The translations under genes were made by a program, and so were the position numbers. A DNA stretch of 64,000 nt, taken from the NCBI GenBank assembly GCA_036873755.1, contig JAVTVY010017516.1, positions 1-64,000 on the forward strand. The letters are read 5' to 3'. Positions 23,194 to 35,486 of the stretch are shown piece by piece (position 1 is the stretch's first letter; every line of letters begins with the position of its first letter). The DNA comes from Hanleya hanleyi. Lineage: Eukaryota; Mollusca; Polyplacophora; Lepidopleurida; Hanleyidae. Below the pieces are notes generated by a model. The model saw only the letters and a program-made list of their open reading frames with translations, searched no databases and was not told where the DNA came from.

Positions 23194-23206
23194 AAGAGTG
23201 GGGAAG
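23194..23206 (+). promoter_or_regulatory. Polypurine tract
   Basis: AAGAGTGGGGAAG directly precedes the 3' LTR. It is the plus-strand primer site expected at this position in LTR retrotransposons. Confidence 0.85.
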
Positions 23207-25090
23207 TGTGACGATTCGTTAATCCGTGAATTATATAAATATTCGTCGTCAGTCATTCAACGTTCAGACGTGTACATATAATAATGTTTGATATGACGAA
23301 TGACGATTCCTGACCCTGTATTTGTTGATTTTTCTCAATGTAATGTTCGTTCAATTTATAATTCCTTATCAGATTGGATTAAATACCTTGTTCTTGTAGT
23401 TATCCAGTAGTTGTTGTTGAATATCTGGATGTGTGGAGTGAGATTTTCACGTTTATGGACATAATTTTGTTGGCAAACTTTTCCGATGTCAGCCATGTGT
23501 ATGATGATATCAAAACGAGGCTATACTCTGAAACGCTGCATCTTATGGACGATAACGTAATTGTACTAGCGTTTCATGAATTGTAATTGTTCGAAATGAT
23601 CTCTTCTGAAAGAGGTTGTCTTTATTAATCGCAACCTTTGAATGATTATTTGGTGATTAGCCGTTTACGACGCTAAACTCTCCTGAGGGTCGAGAGTATT
23701 ACACTGGATTCATCCCACCAGGTGGCGCTGGGATCGTTTGCCCGCGAAAGTATAAAAGGCCAAAGATACTAATAATTCGGCACTTGGTAATCACCGGGTC
23801 AGCTACACGGTCGTAATAACTGTGAGAATAGCCAACGAAATCCCAGCAATTAATTGTCTGAAACAGCCAGCAGGAGATTATCATACCTTAGGTAACTGGA
23901 TACCATTGGAATATAATAATGAGAAGCAGATAATTTTATTGGTGCAAGGCCAACTTTTCAATGTAAACAAACCGTTGTCAAGGAAATTACGGGAACCCCG
24001 ATCCACTAGGAGATATAAATAAGGATGGAAAGAATTTCATCTGTATGCATATTTACTAGTCAAATATAGGCTAAAATGGGTTTTGCAGTGAAATATCTTC
24101 ATCTTCCAGATCAACACTGATGTTATTCAGCTATTATCTGATGTTATACATTCAGCCCCGAATTCCAGTGCCAAACCAGTAAATATCTAATAACAGAGGA
24201 AACCAACAGGAATATACACAGAAGAAATACACAGACTGCATTCCGTACATTAAATAAGAGATATTATAATTCGGGAGTGATTTAGTTCTCAGTGGCGTAA
24301 CGTCAGAGTCATTAGAACTGAATATCACTACCCGCATTTATAAACCCGGGTAACCCCAAAAGTAAAGACGGGTATCTCACAGAACAAGATTTGACGCCTT
24401 ATAAGAATACAGGAAACGTTCATTTAGTAATTTGCACCAACGCGTCATGAGAAAATAATTCATAATCATTATAATCACACAGTATACAGATTTATCCAGA
24501 TTCTCTCCAATAAGCTATCACCCGTAAATATATATCTGGATCCCGATGGCACATATTACCCGTAGATAAAAACCCGGGTGATCTTTCAACATCAGATCGT
24601 CATAGATCTACACCTGAGACTAGCTGAACACAGAATCCCGGGATTGGATTATTACTCTTGGATGACAGACAGAATTATCAGCTTTAAAATACATGCTACG
24701 GTACAAAGACGGAACTAACGAGTGTACAAAACCGAATTATCAATGCTATACCGGAGACAGCGTTGGAGAGGAATCATAAAGAAATAACAACAAAACACAA
24801 ATGTTCACGAGAGACTTACCTTTTTATTATCATGCATCGAAGTTTGTATGATATGTACATATTAATTCAGATGGAATAAAATTTGATCTAGTTGAACATA
24901 AAACGGCATTATTCTTTACCGATATTCTTGATTAAGAATACTCGGTCACCTGTATAAATTCCGGATATTCCGGTGGTGTCAGAACTGATTAAATAATAAT
25001 GGCGATTGGTATAACGTATTAATCAGCCATCCTGACCGATCAGCTTCGTAACAGTATTGGAGTATATTGTTGCACAGGTTGATCGTTACA
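23207..25090 (+). repeat. 3' LTR, complete
   Basis: 1884 bp from TGTGACGATTCG to GTTACA. It serves as the reference for the broken 5' LTR. It contains TATAAAAGG at 23751 and an AATAAAA motif near 24875, candidate promoter and polyadenylation signals. Its unusual length for the group, with repeated CCCGGGT motifs, is worth noting. Confidence 0.95.
23751..23757 (+). promoter_or_regulatory. LTR TATA box
   Basis: TATAAAA within GCGAAAGTATAAAAGGCC. The equivalent 73-bp segment of the 5' LTR has been deleted, so only the 3' LTR retains it. Confidence 0.7.
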
Positions 25091-25134
25091 ATATATTGAA
25101 TGTTATCTTCTGTTTTGGGGTGGGTTGGCCATAA

Positions 25135-25344
25135 CCACAGGCCCGCAAAACAAGAGTTTTGGGGGATGTGGGCGGTGGTATTAGGGTGAAGTGTCGAAAT
25201 ATGGGGTCTCTATATATAACCCCATGCTTTATATATGTTGATTTATATAAAGCATGGGGTTATATATAGAGACCCCATATTTCGACACTTCACCCTAATA
25301 CCACCGCCCACACCCCCCAAAACTCTTGTTTTGCGGGCCTGTGG
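25135..25344. mobile_element. Near-perfect hairpin (foldback) MITE, 101-bp arms
   Basis: Arms 25135-25235 and 25244-25344 are reverse complements with one visible mismatch, around an 8-base loop (TGTTGATT). The palindrome is flanked by CCATAA on both sides (25129-25134 and 25345-25350), a probable 6-bp target-site duplication. It lies 44 bp beyond the retrotransposon LTR. The target-site duplication argues for a transposed element rather than an assembly artefact. Confidence 0.85.
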
Positions 25345-25350
25345 CCATAA

Positions 25351-26139
25351 CCCTGTGGTCATGTAGAGATAACTTCCTCTTGAACCATTTCTATAAGTTG
25401 GTCAATGCCACATCTCTGCGACATCGGATCTGGGCAATATTTTGCTCGGGATCCCGAATAATCGCCGAGAGAAGATTTTTCGACAAATATGAAGTGTCTG
25501 GTTCTACGGCAATGTCGTCAGAGCACTAAGGCTTTTGTCGGACAGCTTTAGCTTGCTGGAGGAACAATATACATTATTTGCATTCAAAATGGTTAGGGGA
25601 GATAATTTCTCCCAGCCTGTTCAAAGCATTTTTTGTATCCGTCAGCATGAGACATGTTTCCTCAAGTCTCTTCTCACCCTGCCCGTGCATTTCTTTTCTC
25701 TAGCAGCATATTTCGCCACTTAGTTAGTTCATAACCCCTGGGCGGTCGACGAGGCGACCAACAAACTTATCGTCGGGGTTACTGCCGCGGAAGTTATCGT
25801 ACAGGCATAGGTAGACCGCTCTCGCTGGGTATATTCAGCGGTATCTCCAACCGATCCATTCCGTCCTTGTGACCAGCTAGAGCTGTTAGAGCAGAAGATT
25901 GATTGATCAAAATCGAGTGGTACTTGCTGAAGCACAGAAGTCTGGAAACATGGAATTTTATCTCTAAATTGTTCACGCGATCCACTTGAATTTTGTTAAT
26001 TGGATCTGCACGTCTAACAAGGGTTAACGAGATGTTTTCCAGCTCGGTACAGTCGGGAACACTTCCTAGAATCTGTACATCAAGTATTCACCGTAGCCCG
26101 CTCTAAGTGCATTCTCCGTCGACAAGTCCTGCGTGTGTC
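25351..26139. other. Unassigned region with a possible coding remnant
   Basis: On the minus strand, about 26054-25794 reads an open stretch of some 85 codons (VPDCTELENISLTLVRRADP, then DRVNNLEIKFHVSRLLCFSK) with a CAG just upstream that could be a splice acceptor. The composition looks protein-like, but I recognise no family and cannot pair it with another exon. It may be a decayed gene or TE fragment. Confidence 0.3.
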
Positions 26140-26597
26140 GTGTGTATGATGCAACCCAATATATGCAATGGCCACCATGATGTGAGTGTGACGTCATTTT
26201 CAAAAAGAGCATTCTTGGACCATTGTTTGTCAGAATTTTCGAATTTTTTACTTTTGTTTTTCCTTCGCAAAAACTGCATGATAAATTAGTAAATAATAAT
26301 CTGATATGAAAAAAAATGGATTTTACCCAATTTTCCACAGAAAAGCAAAAAATTGAAGAAATATGACGAAAATATCACTTTTCTGGTACCCCACATAGCC
26401 GCCATTTCGAATTTACCCATGATCCTCTGCTCGGGGGTGTCATTGAAATAGGCTCAAAATGACCCCAATATGATAATCTAAAGTTGGAAAAGTCACGAAG
26501 TTTCAGCTCTCAATTCTTTGTCGTTCCGGAGGTAGAAGCAAAAAACCAACAAGGGGGGGGGAGTGCCCCCCCCCCCACCCACCCAGGTAGGGTTAAA
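26140..26597 (+). repeat. Dispersed repeat family X, copy 1
   Basis: Shares with 33936-34262 (-), 48110-48395 (+) and 53561-54066 (+) the order GACGTCATTTT, AACTGCATGATAAATTAGTA, a TGGTACCCCA box, CGCCATTT.GAATTTACCCAT and, at the end, a poly-G/poly-C stretch and AGGTAGGGTTAA. Non-coding. No terminal inverted repeats were found. Confidence 0.85.
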
Positions 26598-27230
26598 TTC
26601 AGTTGAGTGTCCAGTTACCCCAATCTCTCAATGTCCATTACCCTTTATTGCAGATATACTGAATGGGTCTTCGTAAAATGTTATACACAAGAATTCCGTC
26701 AAACCCTACCCCCCTCAATATAAAACAGTTACAAATCTATCCATACACAATTCACCAGAGAACGACGTGTTCGACCATGAAGACAAAAATAATCGTTTCT
26801 AAAAGAAAGAAAATCCCATTTCGAAAAGAACATTTTTACATGCTTTTCTCATTAAAATTGACCTCCAAAATATAATTAATTTTCCATCACGTGCGTTCAA
26901 CAGCAATCGATATTTATGATAAACAAATATTGAACACAAATCGTAAAATTCAAAATTCACAATTTAATTTCAGAGAAAATTGCGCTGTAAAATGGGAACT
27001 GTGTGCGGCTTCGCCCTTGCCCTGAAATATAAACTTTCCCACACTAACCTTGCATAAAATAAACATTGAGTATGCTGCACTACTCAAATTGATTATCAAC
27101 AAATATTTTTTAAACTTTGACAACCTTTCTCCCCTTTTTTGAAAAAAACAAACTCGTCCACTGATGTTGGGACGATGCTTCCGTCTTGGTCGGCATCTTT
27201 CCAATGTCAGTGGACGAGTTTATGTGGTCT
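26598..27230. other. AT-rich sequence, no gene seen
   Basis: Only short frames are present, none convincing. A short imperfect inverted pair (CCACTGATGTTGGGACGATG against CATCTTTCCAATGTCAGTGG) lies at about 27158-27216. Confidence 0.5.
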
Positions 27231-27237
27231 CTCAAAT

Positions 27238-27331
27238 GGCAAATGCCTCAAAAAATAGGCATTTATCCACGTAATTTCCCCAACAGCTGACGCAGCTGAG
27301 AAAATCACGTGGATAAATGCCTATTTTTTGT
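27238..27331. repeat. Inverted repeat with 23-bp arms
   Basis: AAAAAATAGGCATTTATCCA continuing to CACGT on the left is mirrored by ACGTGGATAAATGCCTATTT on the right around a 35-base spacer. A foldback remnant or MITE; no target duplication was resolved. Confidence 0.7.
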
Positions 27332-27819
27332 CGCTTTGTTAATCAATTTCACGATGGAAACAAGTTAAACTTGAGAAAGAAATTTCATCTTGTAATTTAT
27401 TTGTTTTATTCGATTGTTACTTGAAATGGAATCTCCCAATGAACACCTGCACTTGACACATGTACATTTCACATAACCATGCCAAAACGTGTAATAATTG
27501 CACGGTTAGCTCTATGTTATTGACACCAGTGTTTTTAGAAATAACCATTGAGCATGCCTGTGATAATATTATTTCTTAAATATAGGAGGGTTGCAATATG
27601 AGTTTTGTTTTTTGTCGCCATAGAGGCACACCAAATTTCATCCCGTAATACCCGGCAAGCTTGACATAACTAAAGTTATTCTCAGCAATGTCTGCACAAG
27701 GTCTACATACAGCAAATTTGAGAACATGAGGGCGAAACACTAAAAACTTCTCAGCTCCCCCCAAGCAATTGAGAAATATTCTGATAATGTAAAACATATG
27801 GATATATTTACCGGTACCA
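27332..27819. other. No gene seen
   Basis: AT-rich sequence without convincing open frames or recognisable repeats. Confidence 0.4.
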
Positions 27820-27835
27820 GTGTTTTCTAATCATC

Positions 27836-28137
27836 CAGTCCTTTTTAGAGCATATCATTTATTCTGCAGATATAACAGCTATATCCAAGCATATATATCA
27901 CAAGATAATAGATTATTACACCCTAAAAGGGGCATGAAATATGGGCCGAGACGAATAATTGATTGTAGGCTTCTAGAATACAAGTTGATAAATAAGTTTC
28001 CGAAAGTTAGATGTACCAAACAGTTCCTCAGATAACTGGTTACATTCAAACATATGCCCCTTTTCCGGTGTAATAATCTTGCATATCTCCATAAAATAAG
28101 GGCCAAGACGATTTTTCTTTAAATGCTTCTAGAATAC
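27836..28137. repeat. Dispersed repeat with GGGGCAT(AACTCTG) and TTCTAGAATAC motifs, copy 1
   Basis: Contains CAGATAACTGGTTACATTCA, TTCTAGAATAC twice and GGGGCAT in both orientations. The same motifs recur at 30350-30690. Similar GGGGCATAACTCTG-type repeats are, as I recall, common in mollusc genomes, which supports the taxonomic guess. Confidence 0.6.
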
Positions 28138-28141
28138 TAGA

Positions 28142-29617
28142 CATGGCAGTGTGACTAACGTCACAGGACCTACGAAGTACAGTAGGCATTAGGACTCGAA
28201 CGCGAACTGAACTCTTGAAAATCCCCACCCCCAGTTGAAATCCTGCCTATATTAAGATGGGCACCGCCCAAGTCAGAATCGCCCGTGATTTTCATCAAAA
28301 ATCACCAGAAATTTTCATCAAAAGTAGGTCAGCTCAGAACTTGTTGGTAACAGTCTCCTAATGCGCCTTCATTCCAAAATAAATAACGATCGCCGATTTA
28401 ATTTTACAATTTTTTAATTAAAGGAAACAGATTGAATAATATAGGTTCAGTAGATTTCAAGCTTTACGTGTGAAAATACATTTACATCTCTTTAATGGTT
28501 TTCAGTGCCCTTGTACAGGATCAAAACAACTTTTTGAATCACATTATTTTCCCAACAATACAACAAATTTTTATATATAGTACTATAGTAGAAAGGTAGC
28601 ATTTATGTAGTTTACGGTAATTCAACTCAAGACCAACACCTTCTATGCACAAGATAATAATGATTCTGTCATTCTCCTGGGCATAACCGGTACAAAGACG
28701 AATAAATAGCGTCTCTACATCACGTTGTTATCTAGATGTATGAGACAACACATTTTGGGCATCGGCAATCTGATGAATGTACTATTCCGGTTTTCTGGTT
28801 CCACATTATATTCTATGGCGGTTGATCAGTGATTTTCTTCATTGATAAACGTTAAACCACCTCAGCTTCGTTGTGTGAATCGGAATTGCTGTGACATACC
28901 AACACACTCCGTGGCAGTGATTCTGTATCCCCTAATCAAGGAATCAAAATGGATCAAGATTTGAAATGACCAGAGAAATTTAGACATATTTTGTTTACAC
29001 ATGTAATTTTTTGTTCAAATTATATCCAAGTGTGATATATAGTCAATATTCAAGAGGTACAAAAAACCCCAAAAGTATGTCCTCATATTTTCACATCCAT
29101 GCCAAGAAATACTGCATTGAAAAGGGTCCATTTAGCCTACCCTGTTTTATCGCTCTAATCAGCAAATGGCGGGGTCATATTTCTGCTGTCAAAATTGTAT
29201 TTCCCTCCAAAGTCTTAACCCTTGAATCCAAGTCACACACTCTCTGTTTAATAGGGCCATGTGGCATACAGTGGAAAGGGGATTAATGACAGGGTATTTT
29301 TAGCAGCAGTGGGTAATTTGACCTGAATGTGGTCAATGAAGTGTTTGGATGTGAAATAGGATACACGTTAAAGGCTACAGTTTACATACACAATGTATAT
29401 CTATAACAATATACTGAAGTGTTAATTATAAATCTAATTTTAATCAGAATTATTTCAGATCAGAACTTGCTGGTAACAATGCCCTAATGCACGTTTATGC
29501 CAAAAATCAAGGTTCTAATGTCAACGGTTCTCCTTATTTTGCCGACGAAAGGATTTGGATGGACTGACTGACCGACTCATTACCGGACAATTTGCGATCT
29601 GTAGCCTACTTCGTAGG
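28142..29617 (-). mobile_element. Helentron-like element, copy B
   Basis: Same termini as copy A in the opposite orientation: hairpin end at 28142-28165 and CCTACTTCGTAGG end at 29605-29617. Positions 28142-28862 are near-identical to the reverse complement of 12600-13320, about 720 bp. The central part differs (28863-29395), so the two copies share ends and tail but carry different middles. Flanked by T on both sides on the element strand. No protein is encoded; the 91-codon frame at 29011-29286 is not recognisable. Confidence 0.6.
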
Positions 29618-29664
29618 AATAATAAAGTTTCCAAGATAGCTGTACTGAAAACGGAACTTCATAA

Positions 29665-30349
29665 CATGAGCAGTGTGACTAACGTCACAGGACCTACGAA
29701 GTAGAGTAGGCATTAGGACTCGATCGTATTTTCATTGAGATATGATGTGACCCTCCCCTACGGTACGTTTCATCATAATATGGTACATGTACAACCTTCC
29801 ATAACAGCCACAGGTTCTCTTTATAACATGCCTTTTGTGAGATTGAGCAAGATTATATTCTGGGTATTTATTCGTGCCACAAAAAATGAAAGTATATTGG
29901 TGAATGTTCTGGTCATTTAGTGATCCGGCCCTGGTACATCAAGCAGTTGAATAGACTCGGAGTTAAACGTCTATAAATAGTTCGCTCAGCTATATTGAGG
30001 TCGCTGTCCTCAGATCTGCGGTTGAATCCAACAGCGAGAGAGCACCAGGCATGCCAGGGCTGTTCCCAAATTCCATGGTGTCATGTTTCCCTAGCTTAAA
30101 TGATCGGATTTTTCTCCGTATGATCTATAACAATATACTGAAGTGTTAATTATAAATCCAATTTTACTCAGAATTATTTCAGATCAGAACTTGCTGGTAA
30201 CAATGCCCTAATGCTCGTTCATGCCAAAAATCAAGGTTCTAATGTCAACGGTTCTCCTTATTTTGCCGACAAAAGGATTCGGATGGACTGCCTGACTGAC
30301 TGACTCACTCATTACCGGACAATTTGCGATCTGTAGCCTACTTCGTAGG
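29665..30349 (-). mobile_element. Helentron-like element, short copy C
   Basis: A 685-bp copy with the same hairpin end (CATGAGCAGTGTGACTAACG) and the same CCTACTTCGTAGG end, 47 bp from copy B and in the same orientation. The last 226 bp match the corresponding part of copy B closely; the middle is unrelated. Single T residues flank it on the element strand. Confidence 0.6.
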
Positions 30350-30690
30350 AAAATACGGACCGAGACAACTAAGATTTGTTTGTTTCCTCGTAATTTGGAA
30401 GCTGTACCAAACACAGTTAATTGGATATAACTGGTTACATTCAAGCGTATCCAAAAATAGAATTAAAGCACTCGAAAACAGGCATAACTCTGTAAAATAA
30501 GGGCTGAGGTGACTAGTTTTCTGTTGAATTCTAGAATACAACTAAAAATAATTCTTCTAAATGTATTAGCTGTATCAAACAGTTCTGCAGATAGTTGGTC
30601 ACATTCAAGCATATATCGCAAAATGAGAAATTAATAATCTGTAAAGGGGCATAACTCTGAAAAATATTGGGCGAGCAGAACCATTCTCTA
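30350..30690. repeat. Dispersed GGGGCATAACTCTG repeat, copy 2
   Basis: Two successive diverged subunits with CATAACTCTG.AAAAT, GGGC.GAG, TTCTAGAATACAACT and GTTACATTCAAGC motifs, related to 27836-28137. Confidence 0.6.
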
Positions 30691-32204
30691 AAAGGTGTCT
30701 GATTAGATATCTAAGTTTTCAGAATCTGGTCACTACGTCCAGCGATTTTGCTTGAAATGTGGTAACGGATAAATAGACGTACATGACGACGACAAATACC
30801 CCAAGGCCAAATTTGACGAGGGGTAAAAAGCAGAAAATACAGGAAAAATAATTTTAAAATATTTTGTTATTTTTATTGCATTTTTCAGTCAAATGAATGC
30901 GAGTACAAAGTTCATCATCCTGTTTATTCTCCATCAAGAGCACTTGAAGTGAGGATGAGGAGAATGGAATACCCAAACACTGGCAGCTGTGGCAAGTCGG
31001 CAAACACTGCACCAAATACATATTTCAACCTTGCAAGGTACATGTATTATTAACTGACCTAACCATCATGACCAATTGGAAAGTCTTTTGACCAGCATAC
31101 TTGGAGGTCGTCTAATCTTTCTGAAAATAAACCCTTGTCCTGGACTAATGTATAACAAAAACAGCTAATACGATTCAAAATATCCGTCGAAAAATATGAA
31201 GTCATGAAATAATATCTTACTAGTTCAGGACTGTTGCATTCAGAGACTTTATAGTTAATATTTTATAATGTCATGTCCAACGAGAGCAAGACGCTAAAAC
31301 TGTGTGTGTATTCTGAAATCTTTCTATAACCATCACTGTATAAGAACCTGATCTGACTTCGTTTTACACCTTGGTACATCTTTGGTACAGTTGGTATTAG
31401 ATCATCCATTGCCAATTTTGTTCATCTCCTGCAGGTATCCCATATGAAATATTTGTACAGTACCCTCTCGTCCCTAATGGTCAAAAGCAAATATTTGTTC
31501 GAAATCAACCTTGCATTTATATTGAGCACTAGAATGTGTTGGATTTACCCTACGAGCCATGCAAAAAATGTGCTTAAGTGAACTATCAACTTAATACTGA
31601 TGTAACATGAACAAACTGCACTTATTCTATGGTGGTATGAACAGGTAAAAAAAGGTGTTCGATTCAGTCTTTCAGTCAAAAACAGGCCGAACAAGAAACA
31701 TATCAACAGCCATGTTGAAGTTCATTTTTACACCTACATGATGTGCTACTAGGTTTGTGTCGTTCTAGAGAACTTCTTTTCAGTCTTGCCATTGCTTGTG
31801 TTGGAACGGAACAATTATTGATGGATCGCGACAATTATTGATGGATTTGATCCAGTCTCTGAAATGCGCAAATATACCGACACCAAAGGTCCAGATCTTT
31901 GTTAGAGTTGAGTTTATCATGAAATGATTACTTTAGTATGTCAACCATTACCTTTATTATGCCACAAACATGGCATGCACATATGTTCAAACATAAGGGC
32001 CTCACCAGAGAGAATAACTGGTATAGCACTGGTATAGCTTCCAATGGGAAGTGATGCCTAAATTATAAATTCACAATATCACTGAATGAATATCACTCAA
32101 TTTGTAATTTGTGGTTGTACATGTAATTCCTGACATGGCTGAATGATATCAATAATCAGCTAAGGGTATACACATCAATTGTAAAATGTTGGTGTGTACC
32201 CTTG
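30691..32204. other. About 1.5 kb with no gene or repeat recognised
   Basis: AT-rich, with stops in all frames at short intervals. The only local feature is a 25-base near-duplication around ACAATTATTGATGGAT at about 31808-31845. Confidence 0.5.
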
Positions 32205-32955
32205 GGGCCAGTCCTATCGAACCAGTCAGCTTGAGGGTTAGTTCATTTGGCTCAATCACTTAGTGGGCCAATCAATCTCATCCAATTAGTATGTGGGTCA
32301 GTCCAACTGGTCAAATTACTCTGTGGGTCAGTCCAACTGTTCCAATCAGTTGACGGACCAAGCCAACTGGTCCATTTATAGGCTGTGGGCCAGTCCAACT
32401 GGTCCAATCAGTCTGTAGGTCAGTCCAACTCTTCCAATCAGTATGTGGGCCAGTCCTACTGTTCCAATTAGCATGTGGGTCAATCCGACAGGTCCAATCA
32501 GACTGTGGATCAGCTAGTCCTACTGTTTCAATTAGCATGTGGCTGGTCCAAATGGTCAAATCAGACAACAGGTGGGTCAGTCCAATTGGCCCAATCAGCC
32601 TGAGGGGCAGGCTAACTGGTCCAATCAGCATGCCATGTGGATCCGTTTAACTGGTTCGATCAGTCTGCAGAGCTATCCAACTCCTGCATGCAGTCAGTCT
32701 GGGGGCCAGTCCATCTGGTTCAGATATATGTAAGCCTATAGGCCAGTCCACGCAATCAGCCTGTGGGTCAGTTCAACTGGTTCAATCAGTCTGGGGATTG
32801 GTCCAATTGGTCCAGTTAGTATGTGGGTTGGTCCAATCAGTTAGTCATGTCTGTGAGCCAGTCCAAGCATAGGTCAGTCCAACTGGTTCAATAAGTAGGA
32901 TGGCCAGTCCAACTGGTTCAATTATAGTCTGTGGGTCAGTCCATTCACTTTCAAA
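32205..32955. repeat. 30-bp minisatellite array
   Basis: About 25 diverged tandem units of roughly 30 bp built on GTGGGTCAGTCCAACTGG and TCCAATCAGT. Because the unit length is divisible by three, an open frame reads through it on the minus strand (32311-32631) as a repeated SDWTSWTGPQ-like decapeptide. I take that frame as a by-product of the repeat. Confidence 0.9.
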
Positions 32956-33935
32956 TGGAGTTGTGAGAATGTGAAAAAAAAATTGTACGCTTGATATTCA
33001 TTTGACACATTTAAATACATCGTGTATAAACATACATGTACAGCACAAGTAGGATGGAATAATAAACAGCTATGGCCGGACAGCCCTTAAATCTACTTCA
33101 CAATGGACAATCGAAACCACCATCAGGAATGGTTTCTTGGGAACTGAATAATGTAATATGTAAAATGTAATAATATATATGAAGTCTTCTAATATGAAGT
33201 CTTCTAACACATAGTTAATCACATGATCACAAATACATGTACAGTGAAACCTGTGAATACCGACACCTGGGTAAACTGACCAACCTCTATATACTGGCAT
33301 TATCCATGGTCCCAATACTTATATTTAAAGTATTTTGAACCTTGATAAACCAGAACCCTGTCAAAACCGACACTATATTCTGGTCCGAAGTATGGTCGGT
33401 TTACACAAGTTTCACTGTATTTGAACAGCACAAACTATGAGGAAATTCAAAGCTAAATTGACAGACGGGGGCATTTTTAAATTGACCTGGGTCATCCATT
33501 TTGGTTGACTGAAGAAAGTATTCTACCAAATCAATAAATTCACCCCATCCCCTATATATGAATGGGCTAGCAGTTTGTAGGAAGTTGCGATTTCGAAATT
33601 TGGCCATCTCGGAATATCATCAACAAGAATGTATGCGTGTCTGAATTGGTGCTACAGCCCTCTCAATCTCTTTTAATTAGCTATGTCAAAATATGTTCAG
33701 AAAGCAGTTCACCTCAGCAATTCTATCATGGTATTGTGGGTTATAAAGTCACAAAATTTTCACAGAGTGGAATTCCCCTAAATGAGAATGTTGTGATACA
33801 TTATTACAGTAGTACATTGTTGCGCTTTGAAACCTTCAGTTGTGTTAAACTGGATTAGCACATTAATTTCACACACCTGAGAAAAGGGGAAATTCTGACT
33901 TCTGTAATGTTTGTGGAAATGGTGAAAAGATTTCT
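32956..33935. other. No gene seen
   Basis: AT-rich, short frames only. A phrase around GTGAATACCGACACCTGGGT is echoed by GTCAAAACCGACACTATATT at 33358, a weak local duplication. Confidence 0.4.
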
Positions 33936-34262
33936 TAACCCTACCTGGCCCTACCAAACTTTCTCCAGAACGACAAAAAAATGGAAAGCTGAAACTCCTT
34001 GACTTTATAGTTTACCATATTGGAGTCATTTTGAGCCTATTTGCATAACCCCGCGAGTAGAGAATCATGGGTAAATTCAAGATGGCGACCACGTGGGGTA
34101 CCAGAAAAATGATGTTTTTGTCATATTTCTTAAAAATTTCTGCTTTTCCGCGACGAAAAGTGAGCAAAAACTATTTTATTTCACATCACATTAATATTTA
34201 CTAATTTATCGTGCAGTTTTTGCGGAAAACATTCGGAAAATCCGACCAAAAAATGCGGTTTT
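33936..34262 (-). repeat. Dispersed repeat family X, copy 2
   Basis: Reverse-complement copy of the family at 26140-26597: starts TTAACCCTACCTGG, contains CATGGGTAAATTCAAGATGG and GTGGGGTACCAGAAAA, and ends in the ATTTATCGTGCAGTTTTTGC segment. Confidence 0.85.
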
Positions 34263-35146
34263 GGAAAATGACTGAAAAACATTGAAAATCTTGTCATATA
34301 ATATTCTAAAGAAAGCTGAACACCCGCCATTATATTGACACCTGTTGAGGATTCAATCCAAATTACCCATAAAATTGTTCAACTGGATCTATTCCTATTT
34401 CCTCAAGTTGAAAAGTGTCATTCAGAGGATCTCATATAATTTGATCATCATGAAAATTCCCACTCGAGAGAAGGAAAATAAATCTCAACTGAGCCACCAG
34501 GATTTCAAGAGTGGAAATGTTCATCCCTTGATCAAATTAATATGGGATTCATTTTCCCATATAATATAAATCATTACCAGTATTTTACTCAGTATTTTAG
34601 TAAATAATTTAACGACACTATGACAGGAACGTTGCTGGAGTGCCTCCTGCCTGCAGCTTGTGTCAAGCGTCACGATTGGCCAGCCTCACACACGCTTATT
34701 TGTGTGTGTGATGAATTGATCACAACATTTTATCCTGTATAGGTGTTACACAGTATTATATGGGAATCAAACATGATAACTAGAGCCTTAGGCACTGAAA
34801 CGGGGCTATTTAAATGTAAAATAGGCTGTTGGAATAATTCCACTAACTCTTTGATGTTCAGTCCCCATGGCGAAGAGCCATACAATTTGTAGTCTCACAC
34901 ATTTCTCTCAATAAGGTACTAGGTACACCCCTAGTTTGGAAGGTTACAAATTCTGACAATGGTTGTATGCAGACTTGTACATGTAGAGCACTGCATGCGA
35001 TCTAAAGTTTGGAGTTTGACCCCATCAAGTAACCCTATCAGCTAAGTGAACCAAGCCATTGACCTAGGTCATGCATGTGACTATGCTCTAAATGGTATAG
35101 AGGGTCTGGTGGAGGGGATGTTTGTGTGATAGTTCAAAAGTTACAT
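34263..35146. other. No gene seen
   Basis: AT-rich, with short frames only. No recognisable repeat. Confidence 0.4.
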
Positions 35147-35151
35147 ACCGT

Positions 35152-35481
35152 CAGGGCTGCATCTAGAGCCAATTTAGTTCCGGAAAACGTATGGGCGCCC
35201 AAAACTCAAATGAAACAAAAAACGAAACTGTTGTTGTTGTTGTTCAATTTGAAAGGATTTCTGAAGAAAATTCTCATAGAAAAAGCTCCTGGAAGCCTCA
35301 ATATCGACCCCATTGCATAGCTGGGTATTGAATTTCATGTTAATAAACCTCTGTTTTGTGATTGATCACAGGCTCTTTGTGCCTAAATTCACTAAAAAAA
35401 TTGGACCCTCAATAATGAATTACGAAAAGGATCTGGGAGTTTGGGATCGGAACCAGCAAAAATTCCCTGGATACAGCCTTG
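35152..35481. mobile_element. Non-autonomous DNA transposon (MITE) with 5-bp target duplication
   Basis: Ends CAGGGCTGCATCTAG and CTGGATACAGCCTTG are imperfect inverted repeats, flanked by ACCGT on both sides (35147-35151 and 35482-35486). 330 bp, non-coding. It shares the CAGGG terminus and 5-bp duplication with 38739-40208 and 62321-62826. Confidence 0.75.
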
Positions 35482-35486
35482 ACCGT

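Larger units (their letters stand above)
8087..25090 (+). mobile_element. Ty3/Gypsy-type LTR retrotransposon, defective, with third ORF and nested insertion
   Basis: A full element bounded by long LTRs (about 1.9 kb intact form) that begin TGTGACGATTCG and end GTTACA, flanked by ATAT on both sides (8083-8086 and 25091-25094). Between the LTRs, in order, lie a primer-binding site, gag, a DTG protease, a reverse transcriptase with YLDD, RNase H, an HHCC integrase, an extra ORF in the position where some relatives carry env, and a polypurine tract. The domain order PR-RT-RH-IN places it in Ty3/Gypsy rather than Copia. Frameshifts or stops occur in gag, at the RT/RNase H junction, after RNase H, in the integrase catalytic core and in the third ORF, so it cannot move on its own. 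The 5' LTR is interrupted by 4.9 kb of younger insertions. The two LTRs differ at roughly nine sites in their first 490 bp, which suggests a moderately old insertion. Confidence 0.95.

Noticed and set aside
32311..32631. 106-codon frame with repeated decapeptide
   Set aside because: A 30-bp minisatellite unit is a multiple of three, so an open frame is expected by chance.
32205..32955. CRISPR-like array
   Set aside because: Contiguous diverged minisatellite without unique spacers; the window is eukaryotic.
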